This document shows, piece after piece, positions 7,701 to 16,197 of a DNA stretch of 25,012 bases. A program made the translations under genes and the position numbers. The DNA is from a virus. The notes beneath the pieces are model-generated. The model did not search any database, was not told the DNA's origin, and saw nothing but the letters and a program-made list of their open reading frames with translations. The stretch lies in the IMG/VR virus record IMGVR_UViG_3300025652_000500, positions 1 through 25,012 of that record. One strand, written 5' to 3'. How positions within the stretch are numbered: the stretch's first letter is position 1; the number at the start of each line of letters is the position of its first letter.

Positions 7701-9967
7701 ACGGCACTGCCTTTAATCCCTATGGTAGCATCAGCACCAAGAGTGGCGTTGCCATCAACATTTAAGGTTCCGTCTAAGTCTGTATTGCCTTTAACTCCAA
7801 GCGTGTTAGACAATGTTGTTGCGCCTGTAACACCAAGAGTAGAACTTATTGTAGTCGCACCACCAGCAGTCAGAGTTGTGACCTCTGTCGCACCAGCAGT
7901 CAGAGCAGCGTCTAAGACTGTTGCACCTTTAACGCCTAGAGTTCCAGTAACAGTTGTATTCTTAGCGTCTAACGCTTCAAGAGTTGTGGCACCATCGACA
8001 TTCAACGTACTGTCTATATCAGCAGCACCTTTAACCCCAAGCGCACCGATAACAGTAGCTGCGCCAGATTGTAAGGTACTGTCTAAGACTGTTGCACCTT
8101 TAACGCCTAGAGTTCCAGTAACAGTTGTATTCTTAGCGTCTAACGCATCAAGAGTTGTAGCTCCATCAACATTCAGCGTACCATCTAAGTCTGTATTACC
8201 TTTGACACCCAACGCACCAATAACAGTAGCAGCACCAGATTGTAAGGTACTGTCTAGGACAGTTGCACCTTTAACGCCTAATGAGCCAATAACAGTAGCT
8301 GCGCCAGATTGTAATGCATCAAGAGTTGTGGCACCATCGACATTTAAGGTTCCGTCTAAGTCTGTATTGCCTTTAACTCCAAGCGCACCGATAACAGTAG
8401 CTGCGCCAGATTGTAAGGTACTGTCTACAACAGCAGCACCTTTGACACCTAATGCGCCGACTAAGGTAGAATCGCCAGTAACACCAACATCACCAGTTAA
8501 GGTTGTAGCACCTTTGACACCTAATGCGCCGACTAAGGTAGAATCGCCAGTAACACCAACATCACCAGTTAAGGTTGTTGCACCTTTAACGCCTAATGCG
8601 CCGACTAAGGTAGAATCGCCAGTGACTCCCAGAGTATTCTGTATCTCTGTAGCACCTTTAACAGTTGCAGTACCAGTTAAGGTTGTTGCGCCAGTAACAC
8701 CAACAGCACCAGTTAAGGTTGTTGCACCTTTGACACCTAATGCGCCGACTAAGGTAGAATCGCCAGTAACGCCTAATGCGCCGACTAAGGTAGAAGCGCC
8801 TTTAACACCTAATGTATTCTGTATCTCTGTAGCGCCTTTAACGGTCGCAGTACCAGTTAAGGTTGTTGCGCCAGTAACGCCTAATGCTCCGACTAAGGTA
8901 GAAGCACCTTTAACGCCTAATGTATTCTGTATCTCTGTAGCGCCTTTAACGGTCGCAGTACCAGTTAAGGTTGTGGCACCAGTAACACCTAAATCGCCAG
9001 TGATTGTAGTAGCGCCAGATTGCAATGTACTGTCTAAGACCGTTGCGCCTTTAACGCCTAGAGTTCCAGTAACAGTTGTATTCTTAGCGTCTAACGCTTC
9101 TAGTGTTGAAGCACCATCAACATTCAATGTGCCATCTAAGTCTGTATTACCTTTAACACCTAGAGTGCCAGTGATTGTAGCATTACCAGAACCTAGCGTT
9201 CCTGTGAAATTAGCATTGCCGTTTGAGTCAATAGTCGCAACAACAGCATCAGCTGAGTCTACGATAACCAATTGTGATTGACCAGCAGCATCAACTAATT
9301 TTAAGTATAGATCTGAACTACCAAGAGTCGAATCACCAGCAAGGTATATCGCAGCAATATCGTTGTTCCCACCAGTACCGCCAGTACCGCCAGAGAATAG
9401 TAAGTGTGGTGAATTGCCACCAGAACGGAATGTAGTGTTACCACCAGCCATTGTTAAGTCGCTGTTGTTCACTTCATAGGCATGGTCGCCTTGTAAGTCT
9501 CTTAATTTGAAGTCTTGATATTGTAGTTCGTCAGTTGTTCCACCTTCTTTTATTACAAGAACCTGACCAGAAGCACCGCCACCCAAGCGAATCCTACTCA
9601 CATCGCCAAGATCGACTTGCTCTGTACCAGTAGTGTTGAATGTCACATTTGCGTTGAACACAGTATTAGCGTCAACAGTGAACAACTCAACTCCAGCGCC
9701 AGTTATATGTGTGTTGGATTCTATAAGAAGCGTTCCACCATTATCACCAACCGTGTCACCGCTTTTAAGTTTATCAGTTCTCAGCGTTGTAGAAGAGAAC
9801 GTCCCCTCAACATGACCGTCTCCAGTAACTGAGCCGCCCCTATTAGCACCACCTGCTCTCGCTACGGTGACAACATTGTTGCTTATAATCGTAGAGATGA
9901 AGTTGGTGTTTAATCTCCAAGTATTAAAGCTATCGCTCAGTTGGGTATTTGATACAGGTACTGTCAT
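4718..9967 (-). CDS. Long tail fibre with 12-residue repeats, collagen-like tracts and C-terminal S74 chaperone (1749 aa)
   Basis: This is the likely host-contacting fibre. Residues 1-25 (VSNTQLSDSFNTWRLNTN) match the N-terminus usual in marine T4-like fibres and probably join the baseplate. Residues about 258-755 are tandem 12-residue repeats of type (T/A)LGVKGATTLTG, probably a trimeric beta-helical shaft. Residues about 890-960 carry the LTVSGTTTTIN..TLDVADN module. Four Gly-X-Y tracts lie at about 1016-1051, 1137-1179, 1309-1342 and 1467-1545, with Y almost always lysine. From residue 1648, SDERLKEN starts an intramolecular chaperone of the endosialidase type (Peptidase_S74), with GVIAQ at 38-42 of that domain and a final helical coiled coil (IEAIKELKEENQELRKMIEELG). 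In this family the chaperone cuts itself off before the Ser of SDxRxK, which here would release 102 residues. The start has a candidate late promoter 38 bases upstream. Confidence 0.95.
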   Translation of the reverse strand: MTVPVSNTQLSDSFNTWRLNTNFISTIISNNVVTVARAGGANRGGSVTGDGHVEGTFSSTTLRTDKLKSGDTVGDNGGTLLIESNTHITGAGVELFTVDANTVFNANVTFNTTGTEQVDLGDVSRIRLGGGASGQVLVIKEGGTTDELQYQDFKLRDLQGDHAYEVNNSDLTMAGGNTTFRSGGNSPHLLFSGGTGGTGGNNDIAAIYLAGDSTLGSSDLYLKLVDAAGQSQLVIVDSADAVVATIDSNGNANFTGTLGSGNATITGTLGVKGNTDLDGTLNVDGASTLEALDAKNTTVTGTLGVKGATVLDSTLQSGATTITGDLGVTGATTLTGTATVKGATEIQNTLGVKGASTLVGALGVTGATTLTGTATVKGATEIQNTLGVKGASTLVGALGVTGDSTLVGALGVKGATTLTGAVGVTGATTLTGTATVKGATEIQNTLGVTGDSTLVGALGVKGATTLTGDVGVTGDSTLVGALGVKGATTLTGDVGVTGDSTLVGALGVKGAAVVDSTLQSGAATVIGALGVKGNTDLDGTLNVDGATTLDALQSGAATVIGSLGVKGATVLDSTLQSGAATVIGALGVKGNTDLDGTLNVDGATTLDALDAKNTTVTGTLGVKGATVLDSTLQSGAATVIGALGVKGAADIDSTLNVDGATTLEALDAKNTTVTGTLGVKGATVLDAALTAGATEVTTLTAGGATTISSTLGVTGATTLSNTLGVKGNTDLDGTLNVDGNATLGADATIGIKGSAVNVHGTLSANSDITLGVVYDPADYADADPATQDAALRAAYVAGDITSMAVWANTTFHNQLNVPGGVSTTASSSLGSLTVTGVTSLDGAVSLGDGTGDDITVTGSLASSIIPKADNSVALGSSTKRFSDVQTTNMTVAGNLTVSGTTTTINTETLDVADNQITLNSDVADGAAPTEDAGLNVNRGAQPDVDIRWNEGGTKGLWDLTVDGTNYDEILTDDGRTIADRTDLSTSVVGGDFLLVLDASDTGKLKKATITNAALQGTKGAKGTKGAKGTKGAKGTKGAKGTKGAKGTKGAGGVQGVSVIVAKVYKRSATALDTPAADDGSYDFSNDTLTAPSGWSATIPAPVAGSDLYVSTGTFSAEGTATDTTVTWSAAVILVGEGAKGVKGTKGAKGTKGMKGTKGAKGTKGAGGDKGAKGTKGATGAVSGISDNISTSGYIEAGFGSGGIALTTNDGGGNANVTFNHRSRTPDKTDGGTEGVKGNSARISVNVDAAEGINASMDFDLTSGSIGAQQIASTTVMSVIQDKVKLFQPLHMGNTEVIKGDGKWAGDSTGLKGEKGTKGSKGMKGTKGAKGTKGAEGTKGNEGNFGGATFDYTFKTATGNADPGTGGLRLNNGAVLDANKMFIADSDDNSTDIQSFLRTIDDSTSALKGHFRISNKQDASDFAIFTITGINENAGWFTVNCAHVAGSATGFSGDEDVIVTFARTGDLGQKGAKGTKGAKGTKGMKGTKGAEGVKGTKGAKGTKGAEGAKGAKGTKGMKGTKGMKGTKGAGGAKGTKGMKGTKGAPGLLSLSDPNADRIVFWDDSTNAFGFLASSSGLQISTTNISTINLADQRFGSTAIAYNGNSTTYTAHSTSGHLHYVSSSLVGSLNAAGDFAVKGDIIAFGGASVSDERLKENIEVVDNAVEKLQSLDGVTFNYTNGGKDSAGVIAQSLEKVLPSAVTTRAGDDIVNATEYKTVDYAQLSALFIEAIKELKEENQELRKMIEELGNK
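5334..5569 (-). repeat. Collagen-like Gly-X-Lys tract 4 (longest)
   Basis: Twenty-six Gly-X-Y triplets in the fibre, 22 with lysine at Y; X is mostly Thr, Ala or Met. The exceptions are GAE twice, GAG and one GAP, the only proline. The DNA is a run of 9-base units such as cctttagtg and cctttagcg. It sits about 100 residues before the S74 chaperone, so it would form the neck of the fibre tip. Confidence 0.93.
5942..6043 (-). repeat. Collagen-like Gly-X-Lys tract 3
   Basis: Eleven Gly-X-Y triplets, nine with lysine at Y, including the variants GLK, GEK, GSK and GMK. It separates two globular-looking beta-rich segments of the fibre (residues about 1180-1308 and 1343-1466). Confidence 0.9.
6431..6559 (-). 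repeat. Collagen-like Gly-X-Lys tract 2
   Basis: About fifteen Gly-X-Y triplets, twelve with lysine at Y, interrupted once by GAG-GDK, which keeps the three-residue register. It ends in GAT-GAV and leads into a beta-rich segment. Confidence 0.9.
6815..6922 (-). repeat. Collagen-like Gly-X-Lys tract 1
   Basis: Eleven consecutive triplets alternating strictly GTK and GAK, ending in GAG-G. This is the most regular of the four tracts and the first after the beta-repeat shaft. Its lysine codons are nearly all AAA (ttt on the plus strand), with two AAG. Confidence 0.93.
7705..9195 (-). repeat. Tandem 12-residue (36-base) repeat array inside the long fibre
   Basis: About forty units of roughly 12 residues with consensus (T/A)LGV(K/T)GATTLTG, occasionally 10-11 residues (LQSGAATVIG, LDAKNTTVTG). 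The units form higher-order blocks: TATVKGATEIQN recurs three times, each time followed by a TLGV unit. The regular hydrophobic spacing fits a trimeric beta-helix or similar shaft. Many units are nearly identical at DNA level, so copy number can change by recombination or slippage. Confidence 0.92.
8439..8622 (-). repeat. Recent 72-base tandem duplication within the fibre shaft
   Basis: The string cctttgacacctaatgcg begins at 8439 and 8511, and cctttaacgcctaatgcg at 8583: exact 72-base spacing. The first two copies differ at only one position that I can see; the third is partial and diverges after 8622. Each copy encodes two 12-residue units (DVGVTGDSTLVG plus ALGVKGATTLTG), so the reading frame is kept. 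Confidence 0.88.
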
Positions 9968-10005
9968 TTGAAATTCTCTATTCTCTTATAGTGAGGGACT
10001 AGTAT

Positions 10006-10013
10006 TATTTATT
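10006..10013 (-). promoter_or_regulatory. Candidate T4-type late promoter for the long fibre
   Basis: On the minus strand the sequence is AATAAATA, one mismatch from the T4 late consensus TATAAATA, 38 bases upstream of the fibre ATG in the only longer gap (93 bases) of this part of the block. An identical 13-base context occurs at 10071-10083, so one copy may be coincidence. The inverted repeat GAATTGAT/ATCAATTC at 10015-10022 and 10048-10055 lies immediately upstream. Function is inferred. Confidence 0.4.
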
Positions 10014-10060
10014 AGAATTGATTGAGTCGTTTTCAGATATTTGTCGTATCAATTCAATCT

Positions 10061-10282
10061 CTATTGTCTGTTATTTATTAGAACTTGCAGCATAGTTTTT
10101 ATATCTTGCATATCACTTTTAAGACTTTCTATCTCGTCTGTCACGTGCTTGTCTTTTGCGTTTCTAACTATCTTCTCTTCATATGCTCTATTCGAAGAAA
10201 CGTCATTGCAAAAGATCGCCCCAGACTCAACATCAAATGTCAAGTCAGGACGACCTCTAACAGAAACTACTTTCGATTGCAC
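10061..10282 (-). CDS. Small coiled-coil virion-associated protein (73 aa), function unknown
   Basis: It starts with GTG overlapping the TAG of the DUF4815 gene (TAGTG), which argues for coupled translation. The N-terminal half (RGRPDLTFDVESGAIFCND, residues 9-27) resembles short proteins that occur beside structural genes in marine T4-like phages, with a conserved D-x-x-[ST]-GA-[IV] pattern. Residues 43-73 form a heptad-like helix (VTDEIESLKSDMQDIKTMLQVLI), probably an oligomeric coiled coil. There are no enzyme motifs, no signal peptide and no membrane segment. A connector or fibre-attachment role is suggested only by its place between the baseplate protein and the fibre. Confidence 0.8.
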   Translation of the reverse strand: MQSKVVSVRGRPDLTFDVESGAIFCNDVSSNRAYEEKIVRNAKDKHVTDEIESLKSDMQDIKTMLQVLINNRQ

Positions 10283-13200
10283 TATACAGGTCTCTTATGC
10301 GTTACACTAGTCAAGTTGTGTATTGAAGGAGTGTAATCTCTACCCTTACCATCAGGGCGAGTCAAAACAATCTTGTATTGGATATAATCAATACCAGAAT
10401 ATCTAGAACCATCCTTTGACTCATACGCAATAATCTTAGTATCATCAGTGTTCTCGAACAACCTATTGGTAGTGCCAAACCCCAAAGTGTTATCAGTAGC
10501 GCCAGTCGTAGAGAAAAGTCTGAACAATTTAGTGGTGCTTGAAGTGGAGTCGCCAAGCGTTGATTGTTCAGCAGGTCTTGTGAAATAATCCTCACATTGG
10601 GTGAAGATCTTATCCTCGATAGGCTCAGGGTCATTTTCATTCCTAGCTCTAACATACACAGTAACACCACCCTCTTTCGGCATATATCCTCTAACAGCAA
10701 AGAAGAATTTCTCGCCAGCACCACCTTCAGGTCGACTAGCAGGAACAACCTGTGATATATATCGAGCAGAAGCGTCACCTGCAGGAAACTGCTCATTTCC
10801 AGGAGTAGCACTAATTCTTTCTTGCTCAACACTCACCGATGCATCGTTTATATCGACTGTTGGACCAACGCGAACGTCAGTGGTTGTCATAGTACCTTTA
10901 ATGAGTAATGACTTTGTATCTCTGTTTGATGCACTATAGATTCTTTTCTGATCTTTAGCGAAAACAACCCTTTCGTTTGGCTGAACAGAGGAGAATGCAG
11001 TATCAGTAACGCCAGCCAAAGAAGTGGTTTTCATCTGCCAATCAATCTTAGTGAATTTTGGTGTGAATATTGGAGCATTTATCGTAATAGCATCAATATC
11101 AATATTCGCAACCTCAGTGATTAATGCACCTGCGCCTCTTTCTTGTCCGCGAATATACTCAGTCGCACGAAACCCATGAGTTGTAGTGCCTGTTGAATCG
11201 GAAAGACGTATTCTGCCATAATCGGTATTAAGAAACGACACTTTACCTTGTACAGTATTTGCCGTAAATGCAGACGCCACACCTATATTAACATTGTTTC
11301 TAAACAACGTGCTGTGGGTATTTGCTGCTGAAGTAGGGAAGTTACCGAACGCATCAACCTGAACAAGAGTTGTAGTGGTTGTGGGCTCAGAAACTACAGC
11401 CCTCACAGTTCCGTCTGCCCATGTAGTTGTGTCAGTGTTTGTGTTGATGAAAGCGTCATAATCAGGCACATTCTTAGCAACCTTACTCTTCAATGCATCA
11501 CCCGCCACAATTGTTACAGCAGCGTCATGTGTTATTGTCATCAAGCATGTTCCACGAACGATCTCATCTGTTTGGAATCCCGTGGTTGCTGTCGATGGAC
11601 CAAATGGAGTTATGGCATTCACATTCAAGAACTCGGTGTCTGAATTATCTAACTCAAACGTTGCCACTTCTGACTTGGTGAAAGAATTTTGTCGTATGTC
11701 AAACTTCAACGCCTCATTCGGCAGTTTTGCCCAGTTATTTCCTGTAGCAGAAGAAAATAGATCACCAAGTCCAGGAACACCATACGCAGACTTATTGGTA
11801 ACAACATCTGGTTGGTTTCTTACGCCTGTCCAAAGCTCATATTCATCTTTGGAATCAGTAGGAATGACAGTAAACGCATAAGCCTTTCCTGATGTCAAGA
11901 AAGGTCTTTCGTCAAAATCAAACTCTACAGGATTAGCATTCGTCGTTGTGCTTGCCGCTGCCGCAATGGTCGCTCTTGAGATAGGTTGAGATTGCGAGAC
12001 TAATACGTTAGTCGGACCACCTGCTCGATCAACTTCCCTAATCTGCAACAGAACCGACGATGATGTATCAGACGATGCCTTTGCAAAGAATAGTCTGATG
12101 TGATGACAGAATACGCCATCAATCTTGCTTGACGGAACAATAAACACTTGTGATAGAAAATCAGGAAGTTCTTGTGGAATCTCTTTGATACTGACATTCG
12201 TCTGTGTTTTATCGGCAGACAATTCTGAGAGAACAAGGTTTGTTATGTTCCTCTGTACGGTTTTCGGATCGAGTCCTTTTGATTTCTTAGATGGCGCAAG
12301 GTAATATTGTCCACATCGAGTTGTCGAGCCATTCTTACCAGAACTAATGCCGCTCACTATAGGCGGCTGCACATCACTAACTTCTAGTAAATGCTTCAGT
12401 CCTCTGAATTTCATGGTGCTGTCGTTTGGTAAAAAGAACGAGAAGGTCAACTTGCCTGTCGAATCAGTCATCAGGTAAGACTTGCCTTTCTTCTGACCAG
12501 TCTGCTGGGAGTATTTTGTAACATCACGCCCATCAAACCTTGGCCATACCTTGGTCGACGGCTTCAGACCAGTACATGTAACAGCAATAGGCGCATGTGC
12601 CTTTATCTCATAGTCGTTAGCAGAACGTGATCGGCTGATGCCTGAAAGGTCTGAAAACTCAGCCAGCCCAGTGTAATCAATGCCAGCTTTTTTATAATCA
12701 CTCAACATCCTCGACAATGTGTTGCTATTCACGCTAGATGGGGTTTGTGTGATATGGCATATACTATGAGACAGGCTCATTCTGCCATTGAACACTCGAA
12801 TGGGTGTAGTTGTCTTTTCGATAATCGGCAAACGCTTTGTGCCGAATACTTGAGACAACATAGACTTATGGAAGTTTTGTCTGAAGAGTCTTTTGAATAT
12901 ACTTCCTTGACGGACATTGGTCAAAGAACCAGCCTTAACCTCCAAGTCAATATCTTTCATCTTCGGAATCGGTCGAATAGGTGAACTTTCCGAGATAAAA
13001 TCGCCAGAACGCAAGGTGTTGTAATATCTTTCGACTGGTTTTGGATTAACAATAACAACTTCTTTAGGTGGTTCAACAGCGTCAGCTGCATCATCAATCC
13101 GCAAAACTGATATTTTTAGTGCTTCAATATCAAGTTTGTTGATTTCAACTTGTTCTTTTGTTTTTTCTAGATCACCGTCCATCTCACGAAGATCTTCCAT

Positions 13201-16185
13201 AGTATATCTTCGATTATTTTCTCGTTCAAGGTTCACTTGATAATCGTAACGACCATAATATGTTGCCGCTTCTGGAGAAAGTGATGGGTATCCAGGAATG
13301 GTTATTGTCCCCAATAACATAGCCTGTGGGTCAGCTGTCGGTGCTACAGGAGTCTCATCGGGAATACCAGTTTTAATATCAAACAGACCATTCGGACGAA
13401 GAGCCACAATATCTATGCGTGGGAGATAAACGTCAACGTCAGCTTGGAAGTTTTGGTCTGGAGTTGGCGGGTATACACCATGTGTCCCGTGAACAGTAAA
13501 CACAGATGGTGCTGCTGGGTTGGAAGGAATTCCAGTTAGATCTGCTTTTGGCTCACACGTATTGGCTTGTGCTGGACGGAAATCGACGCTGTCTCTCAGA
13601 TCATATTCAGTACCATCTGAAGATACAAACAATGGAATTTCTGGTGTGGCGATCTTCGATGCGTTTGCTGCGTCAGCATCATCTACTGGATATGAGTCGA
13701 CTGTGGTGAAGCCAATACCACCAGAGGTATCTCTAGCGAACCAGCTGAACTTAGCAAGAATTCCTTTGTCAGTCGTATTAAGTGCACCCGAGGTAGCTGA
13801 TGATTTCTTGACTAATCTTGAACCGCCATAAAAGCCGTCGCGTTGACCGTCATCCAGCTCAAAGTATTGGAGGGATTCAACACCGTTAGTGAGATTAACA
13901 CTATCAGCGGCACCCATCAACACAGATTCAAGTTTCCATGCATCAGAGACACCGAGATCCCATGGACCATTTGCCCCTGCACCATGATTAGTTGTATTAA
14001 TTTTGATATACTTGCTCTTATGTACTACTTTGCTTTCAGGTACTGCTTCAGAACGCAAGACATCAAAGTATACTTGGACATCGAAAGCTGACACAAACGT
14101 TCGATCTAGATCAATATCGTGAGAAGTACTTTGACCTTCAATTGTGCCTTTAAACTGTGTGTCGAAAATATGACCAGCAGGGAACTGTTGGGTGATCACA
14201 CCCCTTGGATTACCATTACCGCCAGCGACCTTAATTGAGGTGGCGTTGACGACTTCCGTGACCCTTAGTGTAGTTGTAACACCAGAATGGCATGTAAAGA
14301 AGTCGCCTACAGTTAGTTGGGTATCGAATGCAGTACTATCACCTGTTAGAGTGCCTGTGCCGCCGCTGATAGATCCTGCGGTGATAGTTCCTGATAAGGT
14401 AACTGTCGCTGTTTCTTTGGCTACAATTATGACATTTCTTTCGTCTGGACCTGTCAAAGCGCCTGAGTCATTCATTGTGTCTGTGCCGCCAGTAGCTGAG
14501 GTTGGGCGAGTTATTGTAACTTGACCATTCGTTCCTACGTTACCATCTGCTTCTTTTCGAGTTACATATTGCGTTTCTGCTTGAACAAGAGTCTTAACAC
14601 CTTTACTCTGAATAGGAAATACTAGTTTGGCAAAAGATGCATCTTGAACCTTAGCATTACCGTCCAACTCAAGAACAACGTCAGCAAATGAGTGGCTTCC
14701 TGAAGCCAGCGAGTCAACAACATATAATGATCGGACATCTTTGAATGCTTTGTCAGCCACCATTTGAATGTCAGTGATATATATTCTAAACTTGCCAGCT
14801 GATGTTCCTGATTGCCCCTCATGCCATTGCATTCCACGAATCTTAGCCGAACCGATTAAAGTGCCAGCAACAGAGTGGTCATTAAACGCAAGAGTACTGA
14901 TAACATTTTGAGCTTCTGAGTAGAATTTCACTTCTTGTAGGTCTGTAAAGTTCCAGATGCCCATAACCTCATCACATATGAGGTAGTTGCCAATACCTTG
15001 TCCAACAACAACATTTTCACGTCTAGCAAACGTATTTGCTTTTGATATGCTTTGTCTGATTTTATCAGTTGTTTCTATTCTGTAACCTTGAACATAACCT
15101 ACAGATGGATCAACCTCAACAACTAATTTTGATGCATCACCTTGTTCTGTAAGACTAGCTTCGTTATCAGCCTCAGTAGAAAGATATGTGCCGCCTGTGA
15201 CACCATCATTTAAATGCTCGTCTACAGTCAGGACGAATGGTTCGATAGAATAATCGCCAGATTCTTCATATGTTCTTTTGGCAAGTTCATCAGCTATCCC
15301 AGAGAATTGGCCATCGGTGTAGTTGCGTATGATGCGACCTTCTTGAATATCAAATAGCGGAATAAATCCAGTTGTTTCTGTCACGCCTGTATCTACTAAT
15401 GGGCGTGTAGCGATTGTTGGAGTCAGCTTTAATCTTGACGCTCCAGGAGCAGAGAAATTCGTAGATCCTGACGCATTATCGAGAAGCGAAGAATCTTGGA
15501 ATGAATCGATGATGAATTCTTTTGTCTCTAGACCAACACGTATGCTTGGGAGTGATTCATATTTGCTCGCGACTTTCGCCTGCTCGCTCACCTTGATGAA
15601 GTTGCCTTTGTGGAAAACTGTACCAGCACTAACGTGTGCGCCAGTACCAGTGCCAGCTGCAGCCGAAGCAATAGTGGTGGTGGTCGCAATAACCGCACTG
15701 TCAGAAATACGAGTGAATGTTAACTCTTCATTGTCGGCAAAGGTCTTTGTTGCGCCATCTGTTCCTGAGTTCGTATATGACACGAAAACCGTCAAGTAAT
15801 CAGGCGCTGCAGTTTCAGAACCGTCAACAGCGTCAAGCAATCTTGCGGTAACACCTGATGTGGCACCACTAATAATCACATCTTCAATAGCACCAGCGGT
15901 ATCGAAAAATTGTGTAAGGACAATAACAGCATTAGCGGCATTCTTGTCATTTAGTTTCACATATGACCAGACTTGAGCTTGAGCATTACACCCATCAATT
16001 ACTGTTCCGTCCTTGTATACATCAACACCAAACCGTTCTATTTGATTTTGAAGGATAGATTGGATTTGTGTCAGCTCTCTCGCCTGAACTGCATATCCAG
16101 GTCTAAACAACACACGATGAAAGTTCTTAGTCTCATCGAAGTCATCGAAAAAAGGACTCTGGTTTAGGTTTGTTTCGATAGTCAT
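10282..16185 (-). CDS. DUF4815-domain baseplate/tail structural protein (1967 aa)
   Basis: The N-terminus (about residues 10-55: SPFFDDFDETKNFHRVLF, RPGYAVQARELTQIQSIL, then NQIERFG) is the characteristic start of DUF4815, found in large virion proteins of T4-like marine phages. Beta-rich segments follow. A charged helical stretch, probably a coiled coil, lies at about 985-1033 (ENNRRYTMEDLREMDGDLEK). A segment around 1205-1225 reads LKPSTKVWPRFDGRDVTKY, a motif I associate with this protein group. The C-terminal third is again beta-rich and ends in SVTHKRPV. The ribosome binding site TAAGGG contains the gp8 stop codon; the gap to gp8 is 12 bases. In T4 this place holds gp9 and gp10, so a peripheral wedge role connecting fibres to the baseplate is likely, but homology to gp10 cannot be shown by reading. 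Confidence 0.92.
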   Translation of the reverse strand: MTIETNLNQSPFFDDFDETKNFHRVLFRPGYAVQARELTQIQSILQNQIERFGVDVYKDGTVIDGCNAQAQVWSYVKLNDKNAANAVIVLTQFFDTAGAIEDVIISGATSGVTARLLDAVDGSETAAPDYLTVFVSYTNSGTDGATKTFADNEELTFTRISDSAVIATTTTIASAAAGTGTGAHVSAGTVFHKGNFIKVSEQAKVASKYESLPSIRVGLETKEFIIDSFQDSSLLDNASGSTNFSAPGASRLKLTPTIATRPLVDTGVTETTGFIPLFDIQEGRIIRNYTDGQFSGIADELAKRTYEESGDYSIEPFVLTVDEHLNDGVTGGTYLSTEADNEASLTEQGDASKLVVEVDPSVGYVQGYRIETTDKIRQSISKANTFARRENVVVGQGIGNYLICDEVMGIWNFTDLQEVKFYSEAQNVISTLAFNDHSVAGTLIGSAKIRGMQWHEGQSGTSAGKFRIYITDIQMVADKAFKDVRSLYVVDSLASGSHSFADVVLELDGNAKVQDASFAKLVFPIQSKGVKTLVQAETQYVTRKEADGNVGTNGQVTITRPTSATGGTDTMNDSGALTGPDERNVIIVAKETATVTLSGTITAGSISGGTGTLTGDSTAFDTQLTVGDFFTCHSGVTTTLRVTEVVNATSIKVAGGNGNPRGVITQQFPAGHIFDTQFKGTIEGQSTSHDIDLDRTFVSAFDVQVYFDVLRSEAVPESKVVHKSKYIKINTTNHGAGANGPWDLGVSDAWKLESVLMGAADSVNLTNGVESLQYFELDDGQRDGFYGGSRLVKKSSATSGALNTTDKGILAKFSWFARDTSGGIGFTTVDSYPVDDADAANASKIATPEIPLFVSSDGTEYDLRDSVDFRPAQANTCEPKADLTGIPSNPAAPSVFTVHGTHGVYPPTPDQNFQADVDVYLPRIDIVALRPNGLFDIKTGIPDETPVAPTADPQAMLLGTITIPGYPSLSPEAATYYGRYDYQVNLERENNRRYTMEDLREMDGDLEKTKEQVEINKLDIEALKISVLRIDDAADAVEPPKEVVIVNPKPVERYYNTLRSGDFISESSPIRPIPKMKDIDLEVKAGSLTNVRQGSIFKRLFRQNFHKSMLSQVFGTKRLPIIEKTTTPIRVFNGRMSLSHSICHITQTPSSVNSNTLSRMLSDYKKAGIDYTGLAEFSDLSGISRSRSANDYEIKAHAPIAVTCTGLKPSTKVWPRFDGRDVTKYSQQTGQKKGKSYLMTDSTGKLTFSFFLPNDSTMKFRGLKHLLEVSDVQPPIVSGISSGKNGSTTRCGQYYLAPSKKSKGLDPKTVQRNITNLVLSELSADKTQTNVSIKEIPQELPDFLSQVFIVPSSKIDGVFCHHIRLFFAKASSDTSSSVLLQIREVDRAGGPTNVLVSQSQPISRATIAAAASTTTNANPVEFDFDERPFLTSGKAYAFTVIPTDSKDEYELWTGVRNQPDVVTNKSAYGVPGLGDLFSSATGNNWAKLPNEALKFDIRQNSFTKSEVATFELDNSDTEFLNVNAITPFGPSTATTGFQTDEIVRGTCLMTITHDAAVTIVAGDALKSKVAKNVPDYDAFINTNTDTTTWADGTVRAVVSEPTTTTTLVQVDAFGNFPTSAANTHSTLFRNNVNIGVASAFTANTVQGKVSFLNTDYGRIRLSDSTGTTTHGFRATEYIRGQERGAGALITEVANIDIDAITINAPIFTPKFTKIDWQMKTTSLAGVTDTAFSSVQPNERVVFAKDQKRIYSASNRDTKSLLIKGTMTTTDVRVGPTVDINDASVSVEQERISATPGNEQFPAGDASARYISQVVPASRPEGGAGEKFFFAVRGYMPKEGGVTVYVRARNENDPEPIEDKIFTQCEDYFTRPAEQSTLGDSTSSTTKLFRLFSTTGATDNTLGFGTTNRLFENTDDTKIIAYESKDGSRYSGIDYIQYKIVLTRPDGKGRDYTPSIHNLTSVTHKRPV

Positions 16186-16197
16186 TTATTTTTGCCC

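Noticed and set aside
7705-9195. Regular direct repeats reminiscent of a CRISPR array
   Set aside because: The repeats have no unique spacers, keep one reading frame and encode a protein repeat.
7722-9281. Plus-strand open frame of 519 codons, Pro/Val/Ser-rich and repetitive
   Set aside because: It is the mirror of the 36-base repeat array in the fibre gene; its repetition is explained by the opposite strand, and no ribosome binding site or recognisable domain supports it.
10015-10055. Inverted repeat GAATTGAT/ATCAATTC as a transcription terminator
   Set aside because: The stem is AT-rich, the loop is 25 bases and no T-run follows on the minus strand.
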